From: Alphaproteobacteria bacterium
GTDB lineage: Bacteria; Pseudomonadota; Gammaproteobacteria; Burkholderiales; Burkholderiaceae_C
Assembly (NCBI GenBank): GCA_030054175.1
Contig: JASGCM010000022.1
Span: forward strand, 1-46,519
DNA length: 46,519 nucleotides
Reading direction: 5' to 3'
The notes below the pieces were generated by a model that did not search any database, was not told the origin of the DNA, and saw only the letters and a list, made by a program, of their open reading frames with translations. Below are positions 8,534 through 21,063 of this stretch, one piece after another (the stretch's first letter is position 1; every line of letters begins with the position of its first letter). The position numbers were made by a program, and so were the translations under genes.

Positions 8534-9175
8534 CTAGGTTTGCCCCGGGTCGGGGTCAAAACTGGCGCCCGGCGGCATCTCCATGGGGCCGTTCGGCGGT
8601 CGGCGAGACGGTGCACGCCGGCCATCAAGATCGGCCCCCGAGTGGGGCCGGCTTTCTTCGCGACCCCGTGAATGCCCGCACAAATAGCGATTGCGGTAGT
8701 CCGGGCGGGGTAGAAAGCGAGACAGTTCAGTCAGCGCCATTTCGTACACGCCGCGCTTGAACTCGACCACCACTTCCAGCGGCACCCAGTAGTCGTTCCA
8801 ACGCCAGGCATCGAACTCGGGGTGATCGGTGGCGCGCAAATTCAAAACATGGTCATGGGTGACCAGTTGCAACAAAAACCAAATCTGTTTTTGGCCTTTG
8901 TAAACACCGCGCGCGTCGCGCCGGATGTAACGGTCGGGCACCTCATAGCGCAACCAGTCTCGGGTTCGGGCCACAATGCGCACGTGCTCGGGCTGCAAGC
9001 CCACTTCCTCGTGCAATTCGCGGTACATGGCCTGTTCTGGGGTTTCGCCACGGTCAATGCCACCCTGGGGGAATTGCCAGCTGTGGGTGCGGATGCGCTT
9101 ACCCCAGAAAACCTGATTTTTCTGGTTGAGCAGGATGATGCCGACATTGGGTCGGAAGCCGTCCCGGTCAAGCAT
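8534..9175 (-). CDS. rppH: RNA pyrophosphohydrolase (Nudix)
   Basis: RppH removes pyrophosphate from the 5' end of mRNAs and so starts RNase E-dependent decay. The Nudix box spans residues 38-60 ([20 protein letters not shown] plus VGL). The start [15 protein letters not shown] is the standard RppH N-terminus. The catalytic domain ends near residue 160. A 50-residue tail rich in Arg, Pro, Gly and Asp follows and looks disordered; longer tails are common in beta-proteobacterial RppH. It is convergent with proB (4-base gap) and divergent from proS. Confidence 0.96.
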   Translation of the reverse strand: MLDRDGFRPNVGIILLNQKNQVFWGKRIRTHSWQFPQGGIDRGETPEQAMYRELHEEVGLQPEHVRIVARTRDWLRYEVPDRYIRRDARGVYKGQKQIWFLLQLVTHDHVLNLRATDHPEFDAWRWNDYWVPLEVVVEFKRGVYEMALTELSRFLPRPDYRNRYLCGHSRGREESRPHSGADLDGRRAPSRRPPNGPMEMPPGASFDPDPGQT

Positions 9176-9264
9176 AATCGAACCTCAAATTTTTGAACTG
9201 AGTCCATTATGCACAGGGCGGCTTGCTCGGCAAGGGGACTTCACCAAATATTTCAGGTCAAATC

Positions 9265-11007
<1,743 letters not shown>

Positions 11008-11008
11008 G

Positions 11009-11030
11009 CCCGGCGGCGCGCGCCGCCGGG
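11009..11030. terminator. GC-rich perfect palindrome between proS and grxD
   Basis: A 22-base perfect palindrome (11 bp per arm, CCCGGCGGCGC on the left) lies two bases after the proS stop and 10 bases before the grxD stop. It could fold on either strand as a hairpin with a 4-base loop. There is no T-run on either side, so it may act by stabilising 3' ends or as a Rho-assisted terminator for both convergent transcripts. Confidence 0.6.
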
Positions 11031-11040
11031 TGGTGAGGGG

Positions 11041-11367
11041 TCAGGCCTTTGGGCCGTTGATCACTTGCTGAAGCTCGCCGGACTCGTACATCTCCATCAT
11101 GATGTCGGAGCCGCCTACAAACTCGCCTTTGATGTAGAGCTGGGGGATGGTCGGCCAGTTGCTGTATTCCTTGATGCCTTGGCGAATTTCGGCGTCATCC
11201 AGAACGTTCACGGTCTTGACTCCCTTGGGGTCCACTCCGCAGGCTTTCAAGATCTGTATGGCACGGCCGGAAAAACCACACATCGGGAAACTGGCGCTCC
11301 CTTTCATGAATAACAGCACCTGATTGTTTTTGACCAGATCGTCGATGCGTTGTTGAACTTCACTCAT
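11041..11367 (-). CDS. grxD: Monothiol glutaredoxin (Grx4 type)
   Basis: GrxD carries and transfers [2Fe-2S] clusters. The 108-residue protein has the monothiol active site CGFS with Cys30 (FPMCGFSGRA) and the glutathione-binding WPTIPQLYIKGEFVGGSDI. An AAGGAGC site precedes the ATG. It is the last gene of the hemA-prfA-prmC-grxD operon, 29 bases after prmC, an order conserved in beta-proteobacteria. Confidence 0.97.
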   Translation of the reverse strand: MSEVQQRIDDLVKNNQVLLFMKGSASFPMCGFSGRAIQILKACGVDPKGVKTVNVLDDAEIRQGIKEYSNWPTIPQLYIKGEFVGGSDIMMEMYESGELQQVINGPKA

Positions 11368-11396
11368 GTCTTGCTCCTTGGTTGAGGCAAATTATT

Positions 11397-12251
11397 TCAC
11401 GCGCCGCAAAACCTTGCAGGCGCCCATCGGCCGCCGCTACAACGCTCGATACCGGCCAAGTCTTTCTTGGAGCTGATTGAGGTCATGCCGGCTTGTCGCA
11501 GCAGCTCGCGTACGGCCTCTGCTTGAGCGTGGCCGTGTTCGAGAAGCAGCCACGCCCCGGGTCGCAAGTGGGTCTCGGCTTGACCCGCAATGGTGCGGAT
11601 GTCGCGCAGGCCGTCCGGCCCGCTGACCAGAGCTGAGCGGGGTTCGTGTCTCAAAGCGAGCAAATGCGGGTCGTTTTCGGCGATATAGGGTGGATTGCTG
11701 ACCACCAAATCGAAGGTGCGATTCGGCCATGCAGCCCACCAGTCGCCTTGAGCCCACTCGACCTTCAGGCCCAGTGTTTGGCCGTTGTTACGGGCTACCT
11801 CCAAGGCGTCCGCGCTGGCGTCGCTGGAATGGATGCGCCAGCGCGGACGCTCCCGCGCCAAGGCCAGAGCGATGGCTCCGCTGCCCGTGCCCAGGTCCAG
11901 CACATCCAGCTCGGATTCGGCGGGTGCCACCGCCAGAGCCCACTCGACCAGGGTTTCGGTGTCATCACGGGGATCCAGCACCCGAGGGTCGACGCACAGG
12001 GTGATGGCATGAAAGTCTTTGTGGCCCACCAGATAAGCCATAGGGACCCCCGTCAACCTCTGGTTTACCGTGCTATCGAGCCGGATCCAAGAGGCTGCGT
12101 CCATAGGTGCTTCACCATGGGCCAGTAGCCAAGCGCGGTCTTGAGGATTTCGACCCAGTGCGTGCAAGGTCAACATCTGGGCCTCGAGTCGCGGCAATCC
12201 CAGGCTTTGCAGGTGCTCGACGGCGGCAGCCGTGGTCTGAGGTTGTGTCAT
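11397..12251 (-). CDS. prmC: Peptide chain release factor N5-glutamine methyltransferase
   Basis: PrmC methylates the GGQ glutamine of release factors RF1 and RF2 using SAM. The SAM motif [11 protein letters not shown] (119-129) and the catalytic NPPY (186-189) are present. The 284-residue length is normal. Its ATG overlaps the prfA stop in an ATGA arrangement (12248-12251), so translation is coupled to that of its own substrate RF1. Confidence 0.96.
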   Translation of the reverse strand: MTQPQTTAAAVEHLQSLGLPRLEAQMLTLHALGRNPQDRAWLLAHGEAPMDAASWIRLDSTVNQRLTGVPMAYLVGHKDFHAITLCVDPRVLDPRDDTETLVEWALAVAPAESELDVLDLGTGSGAIALALARERPRWRIHSSDASADALEVARNNGQTLGLKVEWAQGDWWAAWPNRTFDLVVSNPPYIAENDPHLLALRHEPRSALVSGPDGLRDIRTIAGQAETHLRPGAWLLLEHGHAQAEAVRELLRQAGMTSISSKKDLAGIERCSGGRWAPARFCGA

Positions 12252-13342
12252 GTACCCAGTTCCAGGGCTTCGATTTGCTCGGCTTCTCGCGCGCTTTGCA
12301 GGGCGTCGAGGACATCGTCAAGTTGGCCCTCCATCACCGCCCCTAGTTTGTACAGAGTCAGGTTGATCCGGTGGTCGGTGAGTCGCCCTTGTGGAAAGTT
12401 GTATGTGCGGATCCGGTCGCTGCGGTCGCCGCTGCCGATCAGCCCCTTGCGGGTAGCGGCTTCTTGCGCCGAGCAATGGGCGCGCTCGCGCTCGGCGATG
12501 CGTGCGGCCAATACTTGCAGGGCCCGCGCTTTGTTGCGGTGTTGGCTGCGGTGATCTTGGCACTCGGCGACGATGCCCGTGGGTAAATGCGTGATTCGTA
12601 CGGCCGAGTCGGTTTTGTTGATGTGTTGGCCACCTGCTCCGCTGGCGCGGAAGGTGTCAATGCGCAAATCGGCCGGATTGATGGCCACTGCCTGTGCTTC
12701 GTCGGGCTCGGGCATGACCGCCACTGTGCAGGCGCTGGTGTGAATGCGACCTTGTGATTCGGTGGCTGGCACTCTTTGCACCCGATGACCTCCCGATTCG
12801 AATTTGAGGCGACCGTAGACATGCTCGCCGCTGACGCGCAGAACCACCTCTTTGTAGCCGCCCAGCTCACTGGGCGATTCACTCAAAAGCTCGGTACGCC
12901 AGCCTCGTTGGTCAGCGTAACGGTTGTACATGCGCAGCAAGTCGGCTGCGAACAGGGCCGACTCGTCACCGCCCGTGCCGGCGCGGATTTCCAAAAACGC
13001 CGGTCGGTCGTCATCCGGGTCTTTGGGCAGCAGCATGCGTTGCAGGTCAGCTTCTAGCCTGAGGCAGCGGGCCAAGGCCTGTTGGTTTTCTTCCAGGGCC
13101 ATTTGGCGAAAGTCTTCACCCAAGCCGGGTTCGTCAAGCATCTCCCGGCTATGGTGCGCATCGACAGATGCCTGTTGGTATTCCATCCAGCGCGAAGTTA
13201 CTGCCGAGACTTCGGTGTGCTCGCGTGACAGGCGCAAGAAGCCTTGCGGGTCGCGCATGACGTCTTCGCGTGAGAGCAGGAAGTCAAGCTCTTGCAGTCG
13301 CTGGGCGTGGCGCTCCAGTTGAGCTCGCAGGAAAGTTTTCAC
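12248..13342 (-). CDS. prfA: Peptide chain release factor 1
   Basis: RF1 ends translation at UAA and UAG. Using the GTG at 13340-13342 ([14 protein letters not shown]), the protein has 364 residues with the codon-recognition PxT motif as PAT (192-194) and GGQ at 237-239. The frame is open to 13426, but an earlier start would overlap hemA; the GTG lies 10 bases after the hemA stop. The ribosome site is weak. PrmC, which modifies its GGQ, is encoded next. Confidence 0.96.
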   Translation of the reverse strand: MKTFLRAQLERHAQRLQELDFLLSREDVMRDPQGFLRLSREHTEVSAVTSRWMEYQQASVDAHHSREMLDEPGLGEDFRQMALEENQQALARCLRLEADLQRMLLPKDPDDDRPAFLEIRAGTGGDESALFAADLLRMYNRYADQRGWRTELLSESPSELGGYKEVVLRVSGEHVYGRLKFESGGHRVQRVPATESQGRIHTSACTVAVMPEPDEAQAVAINPADLRIDTFRASGAGGQHINKTDSAVRITHLPTGIVAECQDHRSQHRNKARALQVLAARIAERERAHCSAQEAATRKGLIGSGDRSDRIRTYNFPQGRLTDHRINLTLYKLGAVMEGQLDDVLDALQSAREAEQIEALELGT

Positions 13343-13352
13343 GTCTGGCCGG

Positions 13353-14612
13353 TCAGCGGTGGTGACGCAAAAAGAAATGCTCAATGGCAGAGCGTGCCCG
13401 TTCTCGTGCGGCATGGTCGCCGGCATGCAGTTCGGCCATGGCGCCGTGCAGCATTTTGTGCGACAAGCCTTGCGCCAAGGCTTCCAGCACTTGCTCGGGG
13501 TTCTCGCCCCGAGCCAGCATCTTGCGGGCTTTTAGCAGCTCGGCTTGGCGCCAGCGATCGGCTTGTTCGTTGAGTTCGCGTATGACGGGCACCATGCTGC
13601 GTTGGTCGAGCCAGTGCAAAAAACTTTGTACACCGGCGTCAATGATCGCTTCGGCCTGGGCCACGGCGGCCTGCCGGTTGGCTTGGGCGGTTTGCACCAC
13701 GCCAGAGAGGTCATCGACCGAATACAGGTATATGTCCTCCAGGCCTTTGACTTCAGGTTCGATGTCGCGCGGCACGGCCAAATCGACCATGAATATCGGT
13801 CGATGGCGCCGCCTCTGGATGGCGCGCTCAACGGCGCCCAAGCCGATCAGAGGCAAGCTGCTGGCGGTGCAGCTGACCACCACGTCGAACTCGTGCAAAC
13901 GGTCGGGAATTTCGGCCAGTCGCATGACCTCGCCACCGAACCGGCTGGCGAGCTTTTCACCGCGATCCAAGGTGCGGTTGGCGATCACCATTTGCTTGGG
14001 ACTGCGGGCGGCAAAATGGGTGGCGCACAGTCCGATCATTTCCCCTGCGCCCACGAACAGAACCCGGGTTTGAGCCAAGTCTTCGAAAACTTGGCTGGCC
14101 AGCCGCACGCAAGCCGCGGCCATGCTGATTGAGTGGGCGCCGATTTCGGTCGAGGTTCGCACCTCTTTGGCGACTGCGAAGGAGCGCTGAAACAACTGGT
14201 GCAAGGTGGTGCCCAGGGCGCCGGCGTCTTGGGCGGCGCGAACGGCATCCTTCATCTGACCCAGGATCTGGGCCTCGCCCAAGACCATCGAATCGAGGCC
14301 GCTTGCGACCCGAAAGGCGTGCCGAGCCACTTGTCCCTGGCTCAGGGTGTAGGTATGGGCTTGTAGGTCTTCGGTGCGCACGCCCCCCGACTGTGCCAGC
14401 CAGCGCAGGGTTTGCTCGGGAGCAATCAGATCGGCGGCACAATAGACCTCCGTGCGATTGCAGGTCGACAAAATGGTGGCTTCGGCGGTGCCGGGGACGT
14501 TGCGGCGCAATTCGTCCAAGGTGTCCCCCATTTGGTCCATGGCAAAAGCAAACTTGCCGCGAATACCCTGCGGTGCCGTGTTGTGATTCAAACCTAATGC
14601 CCAGACTGCCAT
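13353..14612 (-). CDS. hemA: Glutamyl-tRNA reductase
   Basis: HemA reduces glutamyl-tRNA to glutamate-1-semialdehyde, the first committed step of C5-route haem synthesis. The protein starts [14 protein letters not shown] and has catalytic Cys51 in STCNRTEV, an NADP-binding segment ([14 protein letters not shown]) and a C-terminal dimerisation helix. It has 419 residues. The frame extends upstream to 14957, but the ATG at 14612 matches the conserved N-terminus. A TATAAT hexamer ends about eight bases upstream on the minus strand without a good -35, so the message could be nearly leaderless. First gene of the operon with prfA, prmC and grxD. Confidence 0.96.
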   Translation of the reverse strand: MAVWALGLNHNTAPQGIRGKFAFAMDQMGDTLDELRRNVPGTAEATILSTCNRTEVYCAADLIAPEQTLRWLAQSGGVRTEDLQAHTYTLSQGQVARHAFRVASGLDSMVLGEAQILGQMKDAVRAAQDAGALGTTLHQLFQRSFAVAKEVRTSTEIGAHSISMAAACVRLASQVFEDLAQTRVLFVGAGEMIGLCATHFAARSPKQMVIANRTLDRGEKLASRFGGEVMRLAEIPDRLHEFDVVVSCTASSLPLIGLGAVERAIQRRRHRPIFMVDLAVPRDIEPEVKGLEDIYLYSVDDLSGVVQTAQANRQAAVAQAEAIIDAGVQSFLHWLDQRSMVPVIRELNEQADRWRQAELLKARKMLARGENPEQVLEALAQGLSHKMLHGAMAELHAGDHAARERARSAIEHFFLRHHR

Positions 14613-14636
14613 GATCAGGATTATAAAATCCATCGT

Positions 14637-14924
14637 ATGAACCTTCCGACCTATTTGACCCACGGGCTGGAATGGATGGGCCCTGCCTTGGGCCTGACCC
14701 TCTTGGCACTGCTCTATACCGCCCTGCAAGGCCGAACCGAAACCCTGCGTTGGGGTTGGTTGGGCACCGGTTGTGCCTGGTTGGCGGTCGGTGGCTGCAC
14801 ACAAGGGGTAACTGCGCTGCTCTTGCGCTGGCCCGACGGCAGCATGGCGGCTTATGGCCTGTTGGTGCTGATGTTGGCCATATCCCGGGTGGCCTTGGTC
14901 AGAAAAAAACAACATATCGACTAA
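14637..14924 (+). CDS. Small integral membrane protein, function unknown
   Basis: The 95-residue protein has three likely membrane spans: about 16-32 ([16 protein letters not shown]), 43-62 ([20 protein letters not shown]) and 72-87 ([16 protein letters not shown]). The last is followed by the basic tail RKKQHID. It is divergent from hemA with only 24 bases between the starts and lies 16 bases before the large oxidoreductase gene. No family is recognised. The start has no strong ribosome site. It might help anchor the downstream oxidoreductase, but this is a guess from position. Confidence 0.65.
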   Translation: MNLPTYLTHGLEWMGPALGLTLLALLYTALQGRTETLRWGWLGTGCAWLAVGGCTQGVTALLLRWPDGSMAAYGLLVLMLAISRVALVRKKQHID

Positions 14925-14940
14925 CATAGGCTCACTCCAT

Positions 14941-17900
14941 ATGAATGCACCCACCACACTGAATCAGTGGATGAACGCCACCCTGCAGGGGGCACGTCTG
15001 CGTGAGATCCCTTACAACTACACCTCTTTTTCAGATCGTGAAATCGTGTTGAGGTTGTTGGGCGAGACCGCCTGGGCTTTGCTCGAAAATTTGCGCTCTG
15101 AGAGGCGCACGGGTCGCTCCGCTCGCATGTTGTACGAGGTGTTAGGCGACATTTGGGTGGTGGAGCGCAACCCCTATTTGCAAGACGACTTGCTCGACAA
15201 TCCCAAGCGCCGTCAGCAATTGGTTGATGCCTTGAATCACCGTTTGACCGAGATCGAGCGGCGTCGCATGCCTCAGGAAGATCCCGAGCGAGACCGGTGG
15301 GTGGGCGAGTTGCTCGATGCGGCGCGCCAAGCGGTGACGCGCTTTGATCTGCAATTTGCCACCGTGGCGGCATTGCGCAAAAAGGCCATGCGGGTGTTGC
15401 GCCGTCATACCCAGGCGGACAACGTCAAGTTTGACGCCCTCTCAAGGGTGTCGCACGTGACCGATGCCACCGATTGGCGAGTCGAGTACCCTTTTTTGGT
15501 CTTGTGTCCGGACTCTGAGGTTGAGATGCCTGCTTTGGTGCAAAGCTGCATCGAACTGGGCTTGACCATCATCCCCCGAGGCGGCGGCACCGGTTACACC
15601 GGCGGTGCCATTCCCTTGGTCTGGAACAGCGTCGTCATCAACACCGAAAAACTCGAAGCCATGGGGGCCGTCGAGCGCATGCGCCTACCGGGACTGGAGA
15701 GCGAGGTCGCGACCATCCACACCGAGGCGGGTGTGGTGACTCAGAGGGTGGCCGATGCCGCCGACTTGGCCGGTTTGGTGTTCGCCGTCGACCCGACTTC
15801 GGCCGATGCCTCTTGCATCGGCGGCAACATCGCCATGAATGCGGGTGGCAAAAAAGCGGTGCTTTGGGGGACCGCTTTGGACAACTTGGTGAGCTGGCGC
15901 ATGGTGACCCCGCAAGCCGAGTGGCTGGAGGTGACTCGCATCGGGCATAACCTGGGCAAGATCCATGATGCCGAGGAAGTGAGATTTGAGTTGCGCTACT
16001 TCAAGGCCGATGGCGTCACGCCCTTGCGCAGCGAGACCTTGACCATCCCCGGCACCCGCTTTCGCAAAGAAGGCTTGGGCAAAGACGTTACAGACAAGTT
16101 CCTCAGTGGCCTGCCTGGGGTACAAAAAGAGGGTTGCGACGGCCTGATCACCAGTGCACGCTGGGTCTTGCACCGAATGCCGGCGCACACCCGCACGGTG
16201 TGTCTCGAGTTTTTTGGTCATGCGCGCGATGCCGTGCCCAGTATCGTCGAGATCAAAGAGTTCATGTTCGCCGAACAAAAGCGCACGGGCACGGTGTTGG
16301 CCGGTCTTGAGCACTTGGACGACCGCTATTTGCGGGCAGTGGGATACAGCACCAAATCCAAGCGCGGCGGCTTGCCCAAAATGGTGTTGGTGGGGGACAT
16401 CGCCGGCGACGACCCGGATGCGGTGGCGCGGGCCACTTCCGAGGTCGTTCGGCTGGCCAATTCGCGCAGCGGCGAAGGTTTCATTGCCATCAGCCCCGAG
16501 GCACGCAAGAAATTTTGGCTGGATCGCAAACGCACAGCGGCCATCAGCCGCCACACCAATGCCTTCAAGATCAACGAAGACGTGGTCATTCCCTTGCAGC
16601 GCATGGCCGAATACACTGACGGGATCGAGCGCATCAACATCGAATTATCTTTGCGCAACAAGTTGAAGTTGTGCGACGAGCTGGATCATTTTTTTGCCCG
16701 TGGGAACCTGCCCTTGGGCAAGGCTGACGAATTGGACGCTTTGGCCACACAGGAGCAATTGGAAGAGCGCGTGACTCGAGCCCGGGCCCTCATCGCTGGT
16801 GTGCGCGATTCCTGGAAAGGATGGCTCAAGGACTGTGACGCCTTGTTCCCACGCTTGCAATCGCATGAACTGCGCGCCAGTTGGAAAGCCCAGATTCGCT
16901 CAGAGTTGCAAAACATCTTCACCGGCCAAGTCTTTCAACCCATTTTGGATGAGTGTGCGGCCATTCACCAACGCGTGCTCAAGGGCAGGGTTTGGGTGGC
17001 TTTGCATGCCCATGCAGGCGATGGCAATGTGCACACCAACATCCCCGTCAACAGCGACGATTACGCCATGTTGCAAACGGCCCATGAGGCGGTCGGCCGC
17101 ATCATGGCGCTGACACGTTCGCTCGATGGCGTTATTTCGGGCGAGCATGGCATTGGTATCACCAAACTCGACTATCTGACTGACGAAGAATTGGCGCCTT
17201 TTGCCCGTTATAAACAGCTGGTCGATCCGCAAGGCCACTTCAACCGGGGCAAGTTGTTGCGCCAAGCCGCTTCGGTGGGAACCCGTGCGGCCGATTTGTC
17301 CGACGCCTACACCCCCAGTTTCGGATTGATGAGGCATGAGTCGCTGATCATGCAACAGTCGGACATTGAAGCCATTGCCGATAGCGTGAAGAATTGCCTG
17401 CGCTGCGGCAAGTGCAAGCCGGTGTGCGCCACGCATGTGCCGCGTGCCAATTTGCTCTACAGCCCGCGCAACAAGATTTTGGCCACGTCTTTGTTGGTCG
17501 AGGCTTTTTTGTATGAAGAGCAAACGCGCCGTGGCGTGTCGATCAAGCATTGGCAGGAATTTGAAGACGTAGCTGACCATTGCACGGTTTGTCACAAATG
17601 TCTCACACCTTGCCCGGTCAACATTGACTTTGGTGACGTGTCGATGAACATGCGTAACCTTTTGCGCAAAATGGGTCAAAAAAGTTTCCGTCCAGGCAAT
17701 GCGGCGGCGATGTTCATGCTTAACGCCACCCGTCCTGAGACGATCAAAATAGCCCGCACATTGATGGTTGATGTGGGCATGAAACTGCAGCGGGCGGCGC
17801 ATGATGCCTTTGCCGTGCTGGCACGCCGTCAAACCAGTGCGCCTCCGGCCTCAGTCGGTTTGCCCCCCATCAAGGAGCAAGTGATTCATTTCGTGAATAA

Positions 17901-18810
17901 GAAGATGCCGGGCAATTTGCCGAAAAAGACGGCACGCGCCTTGTTGGACATCGAAGACAAGAACTATGTGCCGATCATTCGCAATCCAGTGTTGACCTCG
18001 GTCGATGCCGAAGCAGTGTTTTATTTCCCCGGTTGCGGCTCAGAGCGTTTGTTCAGCCAGGTCGGTTTGGCCACCCAGGCCATGCTTTGGCATGCGGGTG
18101 TGCAGACCGTGCTGCCCCCAGGCTACTTGTGCTGTGGCTATCCACAAAGAGGCTCGGGTCAGTTCGACCGCGCCGAGCAGATGATCACCGACAATCGGGT
18201 GTTGTTCCATCGGGTGGCCAACACCCTGAACTACCTGGACATCAAGACGGTCGTGGTCAGTTGCGGCACCTGCTACGACCAATTGCAGGGTTACCGATTC
18301 GAGGAAATTTTCCCGGGCAGCCGCATCATCGACATCCATGAATTTTTACTGGAAAAAGGAATCACGCTGACCCAGACGCAGGCCGCGGGCTATCTCTACC
18401 ATGACCCCTGTCACAGTCCGATGAAGCAGCAAGACCCGATGAAGACGGTCAAAGCCTTGCTGGGCTCGCCCGTGTTGAAAAACGACCGCTGTTGCGGAGA
18501 GTCAGGCACTCTGGGTGTGACACGCCCTGATATCTCGACCCAAGTGCGTTTCCGCAAAGAGCAGGAAATCCGCAAGGGCGAGCTGGACTTGAGAGAAGTC
18601 ACCGGTCAGGTGCAGGGCAATGTCAAAGTGTTGACCAGCTGCCCCAGTTGTTTGCAGGGCTTGTCGCGATATGGCAATGATTTGCAAAACGGTTTATTGG
18701 AGGCGGATTACATCGTGGTCGAAATGGCCCGCCATATCCTGGGTGAAAACTGGATGGCGGAATATGTGCGGGCTGCCAATCAGGGTGGCATAGAACGCGT
18801 TTTGGTTTGA
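14941..18810 (+). CDS. DUF3683-FAD-linked oxidase-Fe-S-CCG domain oxidoreductase (D-2-hydroxyacid dehydrogenase-like)
   Basis: This 1289-residue protein fuses four parts. An N-terminal DUF3683-type region covers about residues 1-150. An FAD-binding type 4 domain carries [11 protein letters not shown] near 211-221. An FAD-oxidase C-terminal domain carries [10 protein letters not shown] near 688 and SGEHGIG near 731. The C-terminal third has two 4Fe-4S motifs, [11 protein letters not shown] (from 819) and [11 protein letters not shown] (from 881), and two CCG (heterodisulfide-reductase-type) motifs, CCGYP (about 1064) and CCGES (about 1184). Related enzymes oxidise D-lactate, glycolate or D-2-hydroxyglutarate and pass electrons through Fe-S centres to quinone. 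The true substrate is not readable. No membrane span is seen. It lies just upstream of DUF971-ubiE and the ubiquinone genes. Confidence 0.9.
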   Translation: MNAPTTLNQWMNATLQGARLREIPYNYTSFSDREIVLRLLGETAWALLENLRSERRTGRSARMLYEVLGDIWVVERNPYLQDDLLDNPKRRQQLVDALNHRLTEIERRRMPQEDPERDRWVGELLDAARQAVTRFDLQFATVAALRKKAMRVLRRHTQADNVKFDALSRVSHVTDATDWRVEYPFLVLCPDSEVEMPALVQSCIELGLTIIPRGGGTGYTGGAIPLVWNSVVINTEKLEAMGAVERMRLPGLESEVATIHTEAGVVTQRVADAADLAGLVFAVDPTSADASCIGGNIAMNAGGKKAVLWGTALDNLVSWRMVTPQAEWLEVTRIGHNLGKIHDAEEVRFELRYFKADGVTPLRSETLTIPGTRFRKEGLGKDVTDKFLSGLPGVQKEGCDGLITSARWVLHRMPAHTRTVCLEFFGHARDAVPSIVEIKEFMFAEQKRTGTVLAGLEHLDDRYLRAVGYSTKSKRGGLPKMVLVGDIAGDDPDAVARATSEVVRLANSRSGEGFIAISPEARKKFWLDRKRTAAISRHTNAFKINEDVVIPLQRMAEYTDGIERINIELSLRNKLKLCDELDHFFARGNLPLGKADELDALATQEQLEERVTRARALIAGVRDSWKGWLKDCDALFPRLQSHELRASWKAQIRSELQNIFTGQVFQPILDECAAIHQRVLKGRVWVALHAHAGDGNVHTNIPVNSDDYAMLQTAHEAVGRIMALTRSLDGVISGEHGIGITKLDYLTDEELAPFARYKQLVDPQGHFNRGKLLRQAASVGTRAADLSDAYTPSFGLMRHESLIMQQSDIEAIADSVKNCLRCGKCKPVCATHVPRANLLYSPRNKILATSLLVEAFLYEEQTRRGVSIKHWQEFEDVADHCTVCHKCLTPCPVNIDFGDVSMNMRNLLRKMGQKSFRPGNAAAMFMLNATRPETIKIARTLMVDVGMKLQRAAHDAFAVLARRQTSAPPASVGLPPIKEQVIHFVNKKMPGNLPKKTARALLDIEDKNYVPIIRNPVLTSVDAEAVFYFPGCGSERLFSQVGLATQAMLWHAGVQTVLPPGYLCCGYPQRGSGQFDRAEQMITDNRVLFHRVANTLNYLDIKTVVVSCGTCYDQLQGYRFEEIFPGSRIIDIHEFLLEKGITLTQTQAAGYLYHDPCHSPMKQQDPMKTVKALLGSPVLKNDRCCGESGTLGVTRPDISTQVRFRKEQEIRKGELDLREVTGQVQGNVKVLTSCPSCLQGLSRYGNDLQNGLLEADYIVVEMARHILGENWMAEYVRAANQGGIERVLV

Positions 18811-18814
18811 CCCA

Positions 18815-19225
18815 ATGAGCAAAGAAACACCTCCGCCACAAGATTTGACCGTGCACCAGTCCTCCAAGATCCTGGAGATTCTGTTCGCCAACGGTGAGCG
18901 CTATCGCATTCCATTTGAGCTGATGCGGGTCTACAGTCCCTCCGCAGAAGTGCAGGGTCATGGACCTGGGCAAGAGGTTTTGCAAACCGGCAAACGCGAG
19001 GTCGGACTGCTCGACCTCGAGCCGGTGGGCAATTACGGCATTAAGCCGACTTTCACAGACGGACATGACAGCGGAATTTTTTCTTGGACTTATCTGTACT
19101 ATTTGGCTTCGCAACAAGAGCAGCTGTGGGTCGAATACGGCCAGCGCTTGCAGGCAGCGGGCGTGGATCGCGATGCCCCCATGGCCGCAGCCTCTGCGGG
19201 TGGGTCTTGCGGCCACCACCATTGA
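18815..19225 (+). CDS. DUF971 (GBBH-like N-terminal domain) protein with His-rich tail
   Basis: This 136-residue protein contains a DUF971 domain at about 10-105: the opening strand KILEILFANGERYRIPFELMRV, then LDLEPVGNYGIKPTF and a DGHDSGIFSWTYLYYLA end. The family resembles the N-terminal domain of gamma-butyrobetaine hydroxylase and is often found beside Fe-S or Mrp-type genes. The C-terminus GGSCGHHH could bind a metal. It starts 5 bases after the oxidoreductase and 12 bases before ubiE, a position conserved in beta-proteobacteria. Function is not known; a role in Fe-S handling is inference. Confidence 0.88.
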   Translation: MSKETPPPQDLTVHQSSKILEILFANGERYRIPFELMRVYSPSAEVQGHGPGQEVLQTGKREVGLLDLEPVGNYGIKPTFTDGHDSGIFSWTYLYYLASQQEQLWVEYGQRLQAAGVDRDAPMAAASAGGSCGHHH

Positions 19226-19237
19226 AATACCAACCTC

Positions 19238-19969
19238 ATGAGCCAAACCCATTTCGGATTCAAGACCGTCGACGAGCGTGAAAAAGCCCGACAGGTGCGC
19301 GGCGTGTTCGACTCAGTGGCCTCGCGCTATGACATCATGAATGATCTGATGTCCTTGGGGCTGCATCGGGTGTGGAAGTTTTACACCGGCGTAGTCGCTG
19401 ATTTGCGTCCCGGACACCGGGTGCTTGACATTGCTGGTGGTACCGGTGACTTGGCCAGTGCCTTTGCCGATCAGGTGGGGCCGACCGGAATGGTGGTGCA
19501 CACCGACATCAACGAAGCCATGTTGAAGGTGGGGCGGGACCGCCTGTTGAACCGCGGCCAGGTCTTGCCCACCGTGGTGTGTGATGCGGAAAACCTCCCT
19601 TTTCCCGATGCCTATTTCGATCGCGTCAGTGTGGCGTTTGGTTTGCGCAATATGACTCACAAGGACCGGGCCTTGAGGGAAATGGCCCGCGTGCTCAAAC
19701 CCGGGGGCAAATTATTGGTATTAGAGTTTTCCAAGGTCGCCAAGCCCTTGGAAAAAGTTTACGATGTCTATTCCTTCAAGGTATTGCCCTTGTTGGGGCA
19801 CTGGGTGGCGCGTGACGAAGACAGTTATCGCTACCTGGCCGAGTCGATACGAATGCACCCCGATCAGCAGGCCCTGAAAAACCTTATGCATAATAATGGC
19901 TTTGCTCATGTGGACATTCACAACATGACCGCCGGCGTGGTGGCGCTTCATGTTGGAATCAAGGTCTGA
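19238..19969 (+). CDS. ubiE: Ubiquinone/menaquinone C-methyltransferase
   Basis: UbiE methylates the quinone ring (2-polyprenyl-6-methoxy-1,4-benzoquinol) with SAM. The 243-residue protein has the N-terminal [22 protein letters not shown] (23-44), the SAM motif [10 protein letters not shown] (62-71) and [20 protein letters not shown]. All are standard. It lies within the ubiquinone gene cluster upstream of ubiJ and ubiB. Confidence 0.98.
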   Translation: MSQTHFGFKTVDEREKARQVRGVFDSVASRYDIMNDLMSLGLHRVWKFYTGVVADLRPGHRVLDIAGGTGDLASAFADQVGPTGMVVHTDINEAMLKVGRDRLLNRGQVLPTVVCDAENLPFPDAYFDRVSVAFGLRNMTHKDRALREMARVLKPGGKLLVLEFSKVAKPLEKVYDVYSFKVLPLLGHWVARDEDSYRYLAESIRMHPDQQALKNLMHNNGFAHVDIHNMTAGVVALHVGIKV

Positions 19970-19990
19970 TATTTGTACGCAGGAGTCACA

Positions 19991-20986
19991 ATGAAAACCC
20001 GTTTGGTTTCTTTCTCTTTGGCCCTACTCATGGGTTTGACCGGCCTGCAAGCCGAGGCTTCGAAGCGCTTGGGTGGCGGTCAGTCAACTGGGCGTCAATC
20101 GTCCAACGTGACGCAGCGCGAGGCCGCACGCCCAGCCCCAGCTACCCCGGCCCAAAACACGACCTCCCCTGCCGCCCAGCCTGCACCGGCTGCTGCCGGT
20201 GCCGGTGCCGCCGCAGCTCAAACCCAGCGTAAACCTTGGGGTGCGATGCTCGGCGGCTTGGCTGCCGGCCTTGGCTTGGCTTGGTTGGCGCACAGCCTGG
20301 GTTTGGGTGAAGCCTTCGGCCAAATTTTGTTGTTTGGCCTGTTGGCTTTGCTGATCATGGTCGCCGTTGGATTTTTCCTGCGTCGGCGCAGCGCCACGGC
20401 CAACAACTCATCCCCCTACGCATTCCAGGGTGCTGGTGCGGCCGACGCGGCTGCTGCTCCTCAGTACAACCCCAAAAACGTTGGCAACGATGCTTCGGCC
20501 CGCCCTTGGGAAGGTCCGGCGCACTTTGAGCCTGCTGCGCCGTCGCGCGCCGGCGCCCGCATCGGTTCGAGCCTTATTGGTGGCGGCCAAAATTGGTCCA
20601 TTCCCGCCGACTTTGACGTGGCCGGGTTCGTCTCTGGCGCCAAGGCCAACTTCGTGTCTTTGCAAGACGCTTGGGATCGCTCTGACATGGATGCCCTGCG
20701 CGCCATGATGACCGACGAGATGACCGGTGAAATTCGCCAGCAACTGGCCGAGCGTGAGTCCCAGTCAGGTGGTCAGCCTAACAAGACTGAAGTCGTCATG
20801 CTCGAGGCCCAGATCCTGGGCATTGAAGACCTGGGCTCTGGCTATTTGGCCAGTGTCGAGTTCTCTGGCTTGATCCGCGAGGACGTCTCCAGTGGGCCCA
20901 CCCCCTTCCGCGAGGTCTGGAACATGACCCGCACCAAAGAGGGTGGCGACGGCTGGTTGGTGGCAGGCGTTCAGGCCTTGCAGTAA
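19991..20986 (+). CDS. Tim44-like domain membrane protein
   Basis: From the ATG at 19991 (AGGAGT site) the protein has 331 residues. It has a signal peptide (1-24), an Ala/Pro-rich linker (about 40-80), two hydrophobic spans near 84-98 and 101-125, and a C-terminal Tim44-like domain (about 205-331; VSGAKANFVSLQDAWDRSDMD). The fold is NTF2-like and is shared with mitochondrial Tim44 and MRPL45. In Burkholderiales this gene regularly lies between ubiE and ubiJ. Its function is unsettled; membrane association of quinone or protein-assembly factors is inference. Confidence 0.88.
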   Translation: MKTRLVSFSLALLMGLTGLQAEASKRLGGGQSTGRQSSNVTQREAARPAPATPAQNTTSPAAQPAPAAAGAGAAAAQTQRKPWGAMLGGLAAGLGLAWLAHSLGLGEAFGQILLFGLLALLIMVAVGFFLRRRSATANNSSPYAFQGAGAADAAAAPQYNPKNVGNDASARPWEGPAHFEPAAPSRAGARIGSSLIGGGQNWSIPADFDVAGFVSGAKANFVSLQDAWDRSDMDALRAMMTDEMTGEIRQQLAERESQSGGQPNKTEVVMLEAQILGIEDLGSGYLASVEFSGLIREDVSSGPTPFREVWNMTRTKEGGDGWLVAGVQALQ

Positions 20987-21063
20987 GCTCGATCCGCGCC
21001 TCTGGCCTTTTTGATCTGTCGCCCTCCAGCGGGCGGGTGGCAGGTCGGACCTACAATCTCCCC

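Noticed and set aside
9223..9264. N-terminal extension of ProRS to the ATG at 9223.
   Set aside because: The extra 14 residues precede the conserved MKASQF start, which has its own ribosome site.
15685..17832. Two long minus-strand frames over the large oxidoreductase (289 and 310 codons).
   Set aside because: Antisense shadows; the plus-strand protein shows FAD, Fe-S and CCG motifs throughout.
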